A DNA stretch of 64,000 nt from Macrophomina tecta. Lineage: Eukaryota; Ascomycota; Dothideomycetes; Botryosphaeriales; Botryosphaeriaceae. The first letter of the stretch is position 1; each line of letters begins with the position of its first letter. A program made the position numbers and the translations under genes. Location of the stretch: positions 1,555,501-1,619,500 of the forward strand of contig JAKSGN010000037.1 in the NCBI GenBank assembly GCA_024180945.1. Direction: 5' to 3'. This document shows positions 19,167-29,791 of the stretch, piece by piece. Below the pieces are notes generated by a model that did not search any database, was not told the DNA's origin, and saw only the letters and a list, made by a program, of their open reading frames with translations.

Positions 19167-20807
19167 ATGACATCAACACAGAACCAAGAATCACACCAGA
19201 AAGAGGGCAGACTACTTCTTGCTAAGCAGGCTGTTCAAAACAATCGAATTTCGAGCATTCGCAAGGCTGCAACATCGTACGATATACCTCGAACTACTCT
19301 CCAAGATCATCTCAATGGAACAGCCACACGAAGCGTGTCTAATTCGCAAAAACGAAAGCTGCAGCCGTCCGAAGAGAAGGCTTTAGTTGAGTGGATTCTA
19401 AGCCTTGATCGGCGAGGATTCCCTCCCCAGGTCATTGATGTACGAAGGATGGCAGACTGTTTACTCGCAGCGCGCGGCCATAATCCTCCACCTCAACCAG
19501 TCGGCAAGAACTGGATATCTCGGTTTATCAACAACCAGCCCGAGCTTAAAATGAAATGGAATCGAAAGTTCCATTTACAACGCGCCAAATGCGAGGATCC
19601 AGACACGATTAACGCGTGGTTTACGCGTGTTCAAGAGACGCGTCAGTCGTACGGCATTCTCGACGACGACTTCTACAATTTTGACGAGACAGGATTTATG
19701 ATGGGTGTAATTGCGACATCTAAGGTCGTCACAAGCTCTGATACGACCGGTCGAGCAACTGCTGTGCAACCAGGGAACCGTGAGTGGACAACGGCAATCG
19801 AGGGCATCAACGCGTCCGGCTGGGCGATTCCGCCGTTCATCATCCTAGCAGGGAAGGTGCACCAGTCAAACTGGTATCGAGAACTGCCGGCTGACTGGGT
19901 AATTGCTGTAAGCAGTAATGGCTGGACGACAGACCAGCTCGGATTTGAATGGATCAAGCACTTCAATACGCACACAGAGTCTTGTACGAAGGGAGCCTAC
20001 CGTCTCCTTATCCTCGATGGCCACAGCAGCCACGCAACGCCCGAATTTGACCAATACTGTATGGCAAATAATATCGTCACGCTCTGTATGCCTGCGCATA
20101 CATCGCATCTTCTCCAGCCGCTTGATGTAAGCTGCTTCTCCCCCCTCAAGCGCTCGTACGGTCAGGAGGTTCAGGAAAGCGTCCGCCAAGGAATCCACCA
20201 TATTGACAAAGACGACTTTCTCGCAATATACTCGAAGGTGCGCCCATCAGTCTTTACGGGCCAAAATATCAGAAGTGGATTTCAAGCCACGGGGCTTATA
20301 CCGTATAACCCACAACGCGTCTTATCGTCGCTTACCGTTACCAAAACACCCTCTCCACCAGCTACGGCGAACGGACAAGCACCTCAATGGACGTCAGAAA
20401 CACCTCATACTTTGGCTCAGCTAGAGAAGCAGGCTCGGCTCATACGGGATCTCATCCAGCGCCAATCTCAGAGCCCGACGAGCCAAGCATTTAGTCAACT
20501 TGTGAAGGGATGTCAGATGGCGATGGATTCAGCTGTGATACTTGCAAAGGAGAATTCGGAGCTTCGTACAGCTAATCAACGGCGAAAACAAAAGCAGCAA
20601 TACCGCCGAAGGTATATTGCACAGGGAGGTGCTCTGCAGGCTCAGCAGGGGCAGTTCTTGGTTCACGGGATAGAAAATGGGGAGGAAGAGGCTGATCAAC
20701 AGGAGGCGACGGCTGTACGACAACGTGCGCCGCCGACGTGCAGCAATTGCCATTTACAAGGTCACACAATCCGCCGATGTCCTAGTAATCAAGGAGTAGT
20801 TAGATAG
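19167..20807 (+). CDS. Fot1/pogo transposase (DDE)
   Basis: The 546-residue protein starts with a psq-type helix-turn-helix (IRKAATSYDIPRTTL), then a CENP-B-type DNA-binding domain (about 70-150, ending GKNWISRFINN). The DDE core follows: catalytic D in YNFDETGF (about 170), D in LLILDGHSSH (about 280) and the third D in HLLQPLDVSCFSPLK (about 320), the pogo DD-spaced-D pattern. The C terminus has a coiled region and a CCHC knuckle, CSNCHLQGHTIRRC, seen in some fungal pogo proteins. It excises and integrates the element at TA sites. No damage is seen, so it may be active. The start is the first ATG inside the terminal repeat. Confidence 0.93.
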   Translation: MTSTQNQESHQKEGRLLLAKQAVQNNRISSIRKAATSYDIPRTTLQDHLNGTATRSVSNSQKRKLQPSEEKALVEWILSLDRRGFPPQVIDVRRMADCLLAARGHNPPPQPVGKNWISRFINNQPELKMKWNRKFHLQRAKCEDPDTINAWFTRVQETRQSYGILDDDFYNFDETGFMMGVIATSKVVTSSDTTGRATAVQPGNREWTTAIEGINASGWAIPPFIILAGKVHQSNWYRELPADWVIAVSSNGWTTDQLGFEWIKHFNTHTESCTKGAYRLLILDGHSSHATPEFDQYCMANNIVTLCMPAHTSHLLQPLDVSCFSPLKRSYGQEVQESVRQGIHHIDKDDFLAIYSKVRPSVFTGQNIRSGFQATGLIPYNPQRVLSSLTVTKTPSPPATANGQAPQWTSETPHTLAQLEKQARLIRDLIQRQSQSPTSQAFSQLVKGCQMAMDSAVILAKENSELRTANQRRKQKQQYRRRYIAQGGALQAQQGQFLVHGIENGEEEADQQEATAVRQRAPPTCSNCHLQGHTIRRCPSNQGVVR

Positions 20808-20856
20808 AAATTTCGATTGAATTCAAGGCGTTGTGGTGGAATAATTGTACAAAGAA

Positions 20857-20903
20857 GCGTTTTGGTGTTGGTGGGGTGGCCGGATGACTGGTGTGGCCGG
20901 GTG
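20857..20903 (-). repeat. Right terminal inverted repeat of Fot1/pogo element
   Basis: It ends GGTGTGGCCGGGTG and is the exact inverted copy of 19101-19147. Confidence 0.9.
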
Positions 20904-21058
20904 AGTGGTGAAACACGTTACTATCTATCACTTATTAAATTTTTAGAAAATATTACCTCGCCGTTGTCGAGATATTAAGGTACGATTTTTCTGATTTTTG
21001 GTGGGTTTTTGGGGTGTCCCACTGACTGGGGTGTCCCACTGACTGGTGGAACACGTTA
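20904..21058. repeat. Remnant transposon end next to the pogo element
   Basis: AGTGGTGAAACACGTTA at 20904 is echoed by ACTGGTGGAACACGTTA at about 21042-21058. The latter is preceded by two tandem copies of GGTGTCCCACTGACTGG. This looks like the terminus of a related pogo-type element whose body is missing. Confidence 0.5.
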
Positions 21059-22031
21059 TTTAATTTCTTGTTCGGGGGGTTGATTCTTAGCGACCGTGCA
21101 TTTGGTGATCGCTTACGATAATAGCTTGCGCGCACCTTCCCTGTCTACTGCAACGGCCCCAGGGAGACTAAACTACTCTGCGATCAACCTGCTCTCCCCC
21201 CGCCCCGGAAGAGTGCCGGCGCAACAGATCGGACACCGCTTACTTGGTAATAATTTACTTTTCACCTCGTCGCTTTTTTCCCAGCCACAGTTAAACCTAT
21301 GCAAAAGAAGATCTGGGCGTTGCAGTTTCTGACCGTCATGTGTTTTGTCCGTGCACGCATCGCCTCGGTATTATGTAATCGCCTCGCCGATCGATGAGTC
21401 CCGCGCTAATCCCAATGCGAGAAGCTGAGTCATCGCCTTGGCGTGGCCGCATAGCTCCGCCGCCGTCGCCATCACCACCGCTGTCACCACCATCACCCGC
21501 TGTTACCATCACCTCACCCCCGCTGTTACCATCACCTCGACCGTCGCCGCCACCGTCACCAAAGGCCATCGTCACGCTGTCGCTCGCAAGGTACTACTGA
21601 CAGCTGTCGCGAGCCAGGGCTGCTCGCTCTCAGCAAAGCCCGGAGGGTGGAGGGGTAGGTCGCGGCAAACCATGGCGTCGAGCGCGGACATCGGGAGCAG
21701 GCCACGCCTTGCGCACCTCTGCATGAGGGGTCTGTCGGGGCCTTGACGCGCTGCCTTCCTCGAGTCACCTGGACATCAGGAGCAGGCGACGCTCGTGTCG
21801 TCTGCCGGGGCCGTCAACGGCTGCCTTCTGCGAGTCGGCTGGCGCCGAGCCAAGGCTGCTCGGGACCTCAACGTTCGCAAAGCCTGGGTGGGCGGGATTC
21901 GCTGCGCTGCTGCGTATCGAGGGTCTCCCTCTTATCTCCTGTTATTTTCATACGCCAATGGCTGACTTACTGTGCCTCGCAGGCTCGCGTCCCAATCCCC
22001 CGCAGTCACGCTTTCGAATTCCTTTTTCCCA
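21059..22031. other. Intergenic with a CACCATCACC-type minisatellite
   Basis: No gene is supported. A degenerate array of CACC/ATC-rich units lies at about 21465-21560. Open frames across it are products of the repeat. Confidence 0.5.
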
Positions 22032-23311
22032 ATGCCTCCTGCCGATGACTGGCTGCTGGCCCATGATGCGCCTGCGATGCTACAAGTGGGCTTCTGATAC
22101 GCATAGCCATGATCGGTATCTTGGCTGCGACTCTCCCCGTCCATCTTGTCGCATTACCGTTGACATTGGATTTGATGCCTCCCATAGCACGGCTCTTCTA
22201 CGCCTGCGTGCTCCTATCTGGCTAAAAGGCCATGGTAATAGAAAAGCTGTTCTCTGGATCTTTATACATCCCGAGCATCTGCATGGCTTGCACAAAGTAG
22301 AATCGGACCAGCGAGTCACTAATGCCTTTGTCACCCGCACCCAGCAGTGCGCTTCTGATGCTGACATTCTCTCTCTCCGTCTCCAGCTAGCGCAGCCGCC
22401 TCGCATCGTTGGCCCTGTCGGGACCACGACCCTCTCGCCCAAAACTGAGGCTTCGGCTGAGATGCTGGCTGCGTTACGGTCGCTTTCGCACGCCACCAGC
22501 GTTGTGTTACATGTTGCTAAGAGCACGACCCAAACCACTACGCTGGATACCATGTGTGAATATGCTGGCCAAGGACTTCTGCGGCCGAGCACGAAAGAAT
22601 ATGCGCTAGACACGTTATACCGTGGCGCTGGTGGGCAAGATGTTGGGAGTCTGCTTACTGGTTCCGTCTCTGCCGCTCACGACCCATCTGAGAGTCCGCC
22701 CTCGTACGATGAGCTCGTCCTTTCGCCCTCTCCGCCTCGGGCGGGCAGCTCCTCCATAGGCAAGCGTAAGCTGTGCTCTTGTGTTTCGCCGTGCCTCTCA
22801 ACACTGCAGTACCTAACACCCAGTAGGACCCTCGGCAAGCCGGGGTACTACGCCCCCGCGTAAAAAGAAAGCCTCCCCGTTGCGCTTTGCGGGGATCTCG
22901 GAGACCCTAGAAAGGCGACTATCGGGCATTGAAGCCGAGGTTGCCGCTCTTCGAGCCACTGTGCCGACAGTTGCAAAGCTTGCTCCTACACCGGATACTG
23001 ACCGGCTTGGCCGCTTGGAAGATGAAGTTCGGTCTCTGCGGACAGAAATGCAGCGGTTAGGTGATTTGTTACAAGAACAGAGCTCGGACATCGAAGAGGC
23101 CGTGACGAGGAAGATGGAGGATTATGTTGACGACACACTGGACAATGTCCGTGACACAGATGACCAGATTGATGACAAGATTGACAATCGCCTGTTAGAT
23201 CTCAAGGAAGAATTTCTCGAGTGGGTTAAGGACGCTGTCCACGATGCGGTTTCAGAGCAGCTTCCAGAAATTCTTGACACGGCTTACTTCTCCCTCAACA
23301 TGCCTAGATAG
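22032..23311 (+). pseudogene. Lineage-specific coiled-coil protein gene, probable N-terminal frameshift
   Basis: The main frame runs 22098-22765, then a 58-nt intron (22766-22823: donor GTAAGC, branch CTAAC, acceptor CAG), then 22824-23311. The splice keeps frame. The N-terminal part is a compact beta-rich-looking domain, followed by a PPSYDEL motif and serine/proline linker, a basic stretch (PPRKKK) and a long coiled coil with acidic repeats. I recognise this arrangement as a fungal family common in transposon-rich regions, without known function. A natural start is the ATG at 22032 (MPPADDW...), but that frame ends in TGA at 22095-22097 just where the main frame picks up; one extra base would explain it. 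If the main frame is used intact, the start could instead be the ATG at 21958. Confidence 0.55.
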
Positions 23312-23715
23312 CAGATCTGCTGTTACGACGGACCCGACCGTGTTGGGTTTCAGCCGGTGCGTAAGACCATTCGGCCAACCTCCCGTCGACTCACAGTCGA
23401 CAAAAGGTTCAGCAATGATCAGCCTGGTGGCTGATCGTGCCCCAACAACTCTATATACAGGTAGGTCCGTAACATCTGCTTGCTTGGCATTTATGTCTAC
23501 TTTCGTCCACTGTGGATCTACTCGCGAAATGGCACCTTTTCAATCCGATTTCGCCACTGATAACCCGTCCCCTAAACCCCTACGCGAGCTTAGGCGGCAA
23601 GCGCGAACACGAGGACTACGATGACATCGCCGCGTATGGCGTGTCTTAGTTCTCTACAGGCAACACGAGGAGATTATAGGCCCTCCTATCCCTCTATTTG
23701 TACGGCCCTACCGGT
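23312..23715. other. Intergenic, no supported gene
   Basis: This is the 3' flank of the coiled-coil gene up to the hAT1 terminus. I see nothing in it. Confidence 0.5.
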
Positions 23716-25336
23716 CAGTGTAGTTTTCAATCCTGTCAATCCTTATCAATCGATATCGACGATTGAATTGAATTGAGATGGAATTGACAGAAAATTGATC
23801 AATCCTCCTGGAATTTCCGCCACCGGGGCGCCACCCCTCTTCTATCACGGATATCACAACGCCAACTACCACTGTGGCTTATTGGCAGGACAACCAGTGG
23901 GAAAAAAAAATTCAATTTCAAAGTCTAATCAAGCATTTCGATGCCAGCTCTTCATACATTCGAGCATTTCAATTGTTTGAGCGGATAACTGCGCTCTATC
24001 CCATGAGATTGTACGACGAGCTCCTGAAAAGACTCGCTCCGCCTCGTCACTCATTGCTGGGATTGAGAGGATATCAAGTGCCATTCTTGAAAGCCTTGGA
24101 AAGCGTCTTATTTGTGGCTCTTGTAGCCACCACTTAATAGCACTCATATTCCCGAGGTCGTAAGGCTCTTGATCGCAATAGTCGTCAAACTCATCCAGGC
24201 TGCGTGGCCGAGAGTAACCCTCCAGGTCTCGTGCAATCTTACGGAATGCGGAGACTGGCTTTTGAGTCTCTTGACTCGCTTCGACTTCGTATGATGGTAT
24301 TACAGGAAGGTGTGTGCTATCCCGGTAGCCCCGCCAAAGCTTTCTGACGCTATTGATGGCCGTTTTTTGCCAGGATGCTTTCCAGTTGCTTTGGATATAC
24401 TTCGTACGGCGGTTTGGATGAAGTATGATACCAGCGGCATAGAGAGGTGAGTCATCTGTCTTGCTATAATACTTGTCGAGAGTCTCCCAGCTACTGGTAA
24501 TCCGAGAACAGAGCTCCTTGTCGTCTTTGAACTCATCGAGCGCCGATTCCAGGTGCCTGATCAGCACATCCATAGTGAAGAGCACAAAGTCGATTGTCGC
24601 CTTATGTCCTTGGCAGTACAGAGTTGCCTCCTGAAACGGCCCCAGAAACGTCTGGATAGTACGAATCTTTTGCCAGTCTAGGGGAGACAGGAAGTCATCC
24701 TTCAGGTCCGCCCAATAGGCTTTGCAGAACTCGTCAATCTTGCTTTCATACTTGGGTGCAATATCGCACATGCTGGTCCAGCTATTCCATCTTGTACGGT
24801 TGTCCAGCGGAATCAACCTTCCCACCAGGTCGATGAAGGCCTGAGTGCGGCCGCTTGATGCTCGCACGAAGACAACGATGTTGTGAAGCTTGCCTAGGGG
24901 ACCCATAACTCGAAATGACTGCCGTAAGGCTTCGGTAGCTCCAACTGGGCCATCTCTCGCGATAATCTCCTGCTCTTCGAATGAGTCCAGCTCCTCCACC
25001 TGCATGAAATTGTGGAAGAGGAATGCCTGAACGGCCAAATTAATTATATGGCCAATGCAACGTATACGATGAGTAAGTATGTCCCAAGGGACATCTTGTT
25101 CTTCAAGATAGCCACCAATCGCAGAACAAAGGGTATCGTTTGAGCTTGCGTTGTCGCTAATGATGGATCCAATCTTTTGAACGATGCCGAAGTCTTCGAG
25201 AATTGGTTTGAGAGCCTTAAATTGCTCCTCTCCAGCATGATTAGGAATCGTGCGAAGACTAATGAGAAGCCTGGACACTTCGGTTTCGCCTTTTGTAATG
25301 TAATGGGCGCAGATTCCAAGCAGAAGGAGCCTATTG
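23716..25336 (-). mobile_element. hAT1: hAT transposon, 5' half lost
   Basis: The left end begins CAGTGTAGTTTTCAAT, a hAT-style terminus, with AATTGAATTG subterminal repeats. The transposase reads on the minus strand toward this end. On the right the element stops abruptly where hAT2 begins, and no continuation is present beyond hAT2. Confidence 0.75.
23929..25336 (-). pseudogene. hAT1 transposase, C-terminal two thirds
   Basis: The frame is open for about 469 codons and is cut at its N terminus by the hAT2 end. It starts within the catalytic domain (LGICAHYI..., then a conserved DNASSNDT with the second catalytic aspartate) and continues through the helical insertion domain to the C-terminal hAT dimerisation region (ALDILSIPAMSDEAERVFSGA). 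The BED finger and first catalytic segment are missing, so the product cannot be active. Apart from truncation no stop or shift is visible, so the loss was a rearrangement and not gradual decay. Confidence 0.85.
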
Positions 25337-25341
25337 CAGTG

Positions 25342-25357
25342 TTGCTAACAAGCAAGT
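25342..25357 (+). repeat. hAT2 left terminal inverted repeat core
   Basis: The 16-base sequence is an exact inverted copy of 28501-28516. Confidence 0.88.
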
Positions 25358-25849
25358 TGACTTGAATAACTTGACTTGACAACTTGGTTATGTAATCCAT
25401 CAAGCAAATCAAGCTGTAGAGCTGATTTTTATCAATCAGATCAAGTTTAGAGGCCTTGATTGATTGATAACTTGAATAACTTGGGTGTATTTTTGTGAGT
25501 TCTGTGAGGCCTTAAAGAGTAGTACTGAGATGTCCCTAGTCGTCTGATCTTTGGTATTGTCAGGCTCAAGTGGCCCCGGGTGGGAAACGCCGGGTAGTTA
25601 CCCGGCGTTTTAAGGATGACTAAACATAAGGACCTGCTTGGTTGGTTCTTTGTAAGCAAAGGCTTGGCATGGTTATTTCTTCCCGCCTTGACGCTTTCTT
25701 TCTTTTTACTTTGTACTTAGATTCTCGTTGATAGCAATACCACCTGCTTAGCCTTTGCTGCCTCACAGGTATTGAGGATCAACCGCTAAGTCCACTCCGG
25801 GCAATAAGTTATCCCGACTCCAGTACATCGCGTCCAACGCGTCGAGTAG

Positions 25850-28332
25850 ATGCCCGAAACAGTACACCAACACCATGTCTACCCCCAAACCGAGCATGAG
25901 AAAACGCAGGAGCCATCTTCAGAGTCTCCAGCCAAGCCAGAAACCTTTGAAGATGAGATTTGGACGCAGTCGCAGTCTCTACCGCCCACAGGAGCTGTCT
26001 CCATCGATGTCGCCCCATCCGAAGCCGCCGATGACGAGGTATCATACGCGAACTTTGAGGATAAATACGAGGGCATTGACTGGGATCGCTTGCCACAGTT
26101 TATGAAGCCTCTCCGTACCCAAAAGAGGAAGATGAGCTGGATCTACAAGTACGGTTACCGCGTAGCCCTTCGTCGACAGCCCGATCGAATATTCTTTATA
26201 TGTCGCTGGTGCCATCAACACAAAGTCATTGATAGTGGAGGAAAGGGCAAGTACGACGTTACTCAGTCAACTACAACTGCAGCAAATCACCTTATGCAGA
26301 ATACTAGAGGCCACAACCTCTCTGCAGATGGAAAGGCGCGAAAACACGTTAGTCCCGGCCAGATGACCTTGAAGGGCATCTCTGCTCAAGGCATCGAAAT
26401 CCCACAGGAGATAGGCAACGCGATGGGCCACTTCCACGTCCAGAAGTTCAGAGAACGCGTTGTTGACTGGCTACTCACGAATAATCACCCTCTCCGAGAG
26501 CTCGAAACACCTGCTTTTAAGGCATTGATCGAGGCGGCAAACCCAGAGGCTACAGATGCCCTATGGGCAAATCACCAGTCAGTCACCTCTTGGGTCCTCC
26601 GTGAATACGACGCCCTTCTTCCGACGATCAAGAACCATATGGCTGAGAGCTTGAGTAAGATCCACATCTCATTTGATGGCTGGACTGTTCGAGGAGGCAA
26701 GAAAGCGTTTTACGGAGTCGTCGCCCACTACCTGAATCGCGACGCGGAGATCCAGGAGATGCCTATCGCCCTGCCTCAGCTAAGTGGCTTTCACAGCGGG
26801 GAGCGGATTGCGGAGATCATCGTCAAAACCCTCGAAAACTTTGACATTACACCTGCCAAGCTGGGTTATTTTGTACTTGACAACGCTTACGCAAACGATA
26901 CTGCGATGGAGGCGATCGGAACAAGCTACGGCTTTGATCCTAAGGCTGGAAGGATACGCTGCGGTGCCCATACGATCAATCTCATCGGCCAGACGATCAT
27001 GTTTGGGGTTGACAAAGACGCCTTTGAAAACGATTCTAGCCAACGCCAGCTTGAGGAGCAGTTTCTACAGGATTGGCGCAAAAACGGGCCTCTTGGCGTC
27101 CTCATCGACGTTCTCAATTACATCAAAACGCCTCAGCAACACGATCTCATCCGAGAGTTTCAACTCAAGGAGGCAGCGCAATTGCCAGGCAAGTCTCGTA
27201 CGCCAAAGGAGATCGTCAAACCAGTTACTACTCGGTGGAACTCCTTCTACTCAGCCTTTTCTCGAGCCTCAGAGCTCAGTCAGACGATCAACGCCTACAT
27301 GCAGTATCATATACAAAGAATTCGGACCGACTCCGCCCTCCGCCTGACTGGAGGCTTTCAAGCCAAGGAGTCAGATGTGCCGTCTTGGATGAAGGAAGAG
27401 CCTCTCGACGCGTCCGATTGGCAGGTGATTACTGAGTACATCCAGGTCCTGAAGCCTCTCGAGCTGGTCACCAGGAGACTTGAAGGCAGAGGCAAGAGTA
27501 GACGATTTGGTGCGATCCACGAGATTATCCCAACATATGAGTACGTCCTTAGAGCCTACGAGGTGACAGCTACAGCCTTTGAATCAGTCGATTTCAACGA
27601 GTTGGATGGCCCTGAAGATCACCTTAGCTACAACGTCAAAGCTGCATGGAAGAAATGCGATAAGTATTACAAGAAGCTCGACGGCTCACCTGCTTATTAC
27701 GCTGCGACGATCCTCCACCCGTATTACAAGAACTACTGCGATAACTCCTGGAGAGATGAACCCACCTGGCTCATGAACTCCTACAATAAGTTCGAGGCGC
27801 TTTGGAATACGTACAAAGTCGATACTCCTCAGTCATCTACTGCGTCTCCGCCGTACGGTTATCAACCTCCGGATCTCTGCCAAAGCGACTTAAGCTCTCC
27901 GACATGCAGGAGTCGATCGATCAGCTCGCCAACCCAGTATATATCCCCGCGGAGGAGGAGCCGGATGACTACCAGAAGTGGAAGAAGCTTGAGCCAAATC
28001 TGCCCTACGACCACCCGTTTTCGAAGGATCCTTTCTCCTACTGGTTCTCTATGCAGGAGAAGTATCCTAAGCTCGCGCAACTCGCCTTTGACGACCTCTC
28101 TATCCCTGCCTCAAGCTGCGATTGTGAGCGCATGTTCTCCGAATTAGGTGATATGCTTGAGCCTCGCCGCAGTAAGATGTATCCTCAATTGATTGCTGCG
28201 ATCCAATGCGTTAAATCGTGGAGAAACAACGGCTTCAGGCGTGCTAGTCCACCAAAAACGGTGTCAAACGAGCTCTCGAACGACACTATAGACGCTATAT
28301 ACAGCGTCTGTGAATGGGACAACGAGAACTGA
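25850..28332 (+). pseudogene. hAT2 transposase with one frameshift near the C terminus
   Basis: The first frame runs from the ATG at 25850. It has an acidic N terminus, a BED-like finger (CRWC...H...H at about 118-160), the catalytic FDGWTV motif, YFVLDNAYANDT with the second aspartate, CGAHTINL, and the helical region. The C-terminal hAT dimerisation domain (LAFDDLSIPASSCDCERMFSE) is in another frame, from about 27850 to 28332. A single frameshift between about 27850 and 27900, in a serine/proline-rich linker, joins them. No other damage is seen, so inactivation appears recent, or the break is a sequencing error. With the shift, the dimerisation domain is lost. Confidence 0.88.
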
Positions 28333-28500
28333 GCAGGATCATCTATCAGAGCTATCACAGATTACCCAATCGGGTATAGGATAAGCAATCAGGTCAAGTT
28401 TCAAGTCAAGTCAGCCACTTTGAGCCTCTCAAGTCAATCAAGTCAAGTTTTCTATTAATTTTGAAGCAATCAAGTCAATTTACAAGCCTCAGATTGATTG

Positions 28501-28516
28501 ACTTGCTTGTTAGCAA
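28501..28516 (-). repeat. hAT2 right terminal inverted repeat core
   Basis: Exact inverted copy of 25342-25357. Confidence 0.88.
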
Positions 28517-28521
28517 GTATG

Positions 28522-28973
28522 CATACGGCCAAGGAAGACTGCCTTCAAGACCAGGCAACGTTCTGCTGCCCGTCTGCGAACGTATGTACCACTCCAGCCG
28601 CGGCGACGGAGAGTCCTCCAGACGGTCGTTATATGAACAGCAACACCGCATGTATGCTGTAGATACCACGCCATTTCGTCAAGGTACGCCGTTGGATTGG
28701 CCTCTACGAAGTCAAGAAGCACCTACGACAATTAGCCATATAAAATAGGCGGGTGGGAGTCCATACGTCTTCTTCATGAGCAGTGAGCGTCCTCTGCGGC
28801 CCAGGAGCTTCAGCAGGCGCATAAGGCTCACCCCATAAGCGTATATTACGCCTAATACGCAAGACTGACGCTCGATGGCATCCAGAGGCCTCTGCGATCT
28901 CGTTAATCTGCCAATTTGCGCGCATACAATCGAGGATCGTTGCGAGTTGATGCTCTTGTAGGCGGGGTACCAT
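28522..28973 (-). pseudogene. Tc1-like transposase, N-terminal fragment, two exons
   Basis: From the ATG at 28973 the frame encodes a homeodomain-like helix-turn-helix (INEIAEASGCHRASVLRIRR) and the linker LWGEPYAPAEAPG. A 44-nt intron (28723-28766: donor GTATGG, branch GCTAAT, acceptor GTAG) follows. The second exon carries LLDFVEANPTAYLDEMAWYL and a second helix-turn-helix, then ends abruptly at hAT2. Without the intron the frame appears shifted; with it the protein is continuous. The DDE catalytic domain is missing, so the fragment is inactive. Confidence 0.75.
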
Positions 28974-29194
28974 CTTGCGTAGGCGCGCGATCCTCAACAC
29001 GAAGTATATTGCCGAATAGGGTTAGAGCCAATGAATACGGACAGTTATAATTGATTGGGCGGGTTGTTCGCAATGAAGGGGTGGTTGCGCGTAGGTTTCG
29101 CGTCGCGGATGCGCTCTCAACGATTCTGGTGGGTAGCGTCGGCGAAAATTAGATCTGTTCCACCCCAACAGCGACCAGGGTCATTTGGCTAGCC
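28522..29194 (-). mobile_element. Tc1-like transposon fragment, N-terminal end
   Basis: A Tc1-like transposase start reads leftward and is cut off at the hAT2 end. Its outer end at 29156-29194 is one arm of a strong inverted repeat. The catalytic half is absent from the window. Confidence 0.7.
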
Positions 29195-29247
29195 GACGAA
29201 TAGCGTTTGGCTAGCCAAATGACCCTGGTCACTGTTGGGGTGGAACA
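29156..29247. repeat. 39-nt inverted repeat with 14-nt spacer
   Basis: The arms 29156-29194 and 29209-29247 are reverse complements with one mismatch, each with GGCTAGCC at the spacer side and TGTTCCACCCC outward. They look like terminal repeats of two Tc1-like copies facing each other, the left one belonging to the fragment at 28522-29194. Confidence 0.8.
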
Positions 29248-29753
29248 TCTCAGTTCGAACCACGGCATTTCTGCCACAATTCACAACATTCAATCAAATC
29301 GACCAGTACAACAATCGCAATCAAGTCAAGTTTCTCCACCTATGCCTCCATCACCGTCGCCACAGGTGAGAAGGTATGTCAGAATAAAGGTTTGTCATTC
29401 CAGTCGCTCATTCTTTTTCTTTTTTTCTCTCCTTAGCTTTAGGAACTTCGTCAATTAAACACCTACTTTGATCCGATATCAGTGCAGGTCATGACGCATT
29501 ACTTGTTCGAAGCGCGTGGCCCGTGCTCTTACCTAAGGATATGCCGACTCGTAGTCTCGCAGCCGCTTTTGTGCCTACTATACACAAGATCGTCCCTACT
29601 CCAAATTAGACGCATAGTTAGCTTAGTCACTCATTTTGAGACATCTTGGGAATCAACACCAACAACGACTCGATAACCAAGCAATCAAGTCATTGATTCA
29701 TCGATTCCGACCGATCAAGCGCAAAATTTATCATTAGCACATATAACTCCGTT

Positions 29754-29791
<38 letters not shown>

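Larger units (their letters stand above)
19101..20903 (+). mobile_element. Fot1/pogo-family DNA transposon, intact ORF
   Basis: Perfect 47-bp terminal inverted repeats (19101-19147 and 20857-20903) flank a single intact pogo transposase gene. On the right, sequence beyond the 47-bp repeat (AGTGGTGAAACACG, then TTA) looks like the real outer end. A similar outer end occurs again at about 21045-21057. On the left the corresponding bases are replaced by the end of the chromovirus LTR. The left terminus therefore seems trimmed by about 15 bp, and no matching TA duplication can be shown. Confidence 0.85.
25337..28521 (+). mobile_element. hAT2: nearly complete hAT transposon, 3.2 kb
   Basis: Inverted ends share the perfect 16-mer TTGCTAACAAGCAAGT (25342-25357 and, inverted, 28501-28516). 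The outer five bases are CAGTG on the left and CATAC when inverted on the right. Many TCAAGT subterminal repeats lie inside both ends, as in hAT elements. The 8-bp flanks (GCCTATTG and CATACGGC) do not match, so there is no target duplication. The left neighbour is hAT1 and the right neighbour a Tc1-like fragment. Confidence 0.85.

Noticed and set aside
21394..21746. Proline/serine-rich frames near 21.5 kb
   Set aside because: They are translations of a CACC/ATC minisatellite and change character outside it.
29760..29786. 27-nt A run as a LINE poly(A) tail
   Set aside because: No LINE coding sequence lies upstream on the plus strand, so it is only a homopolymer.
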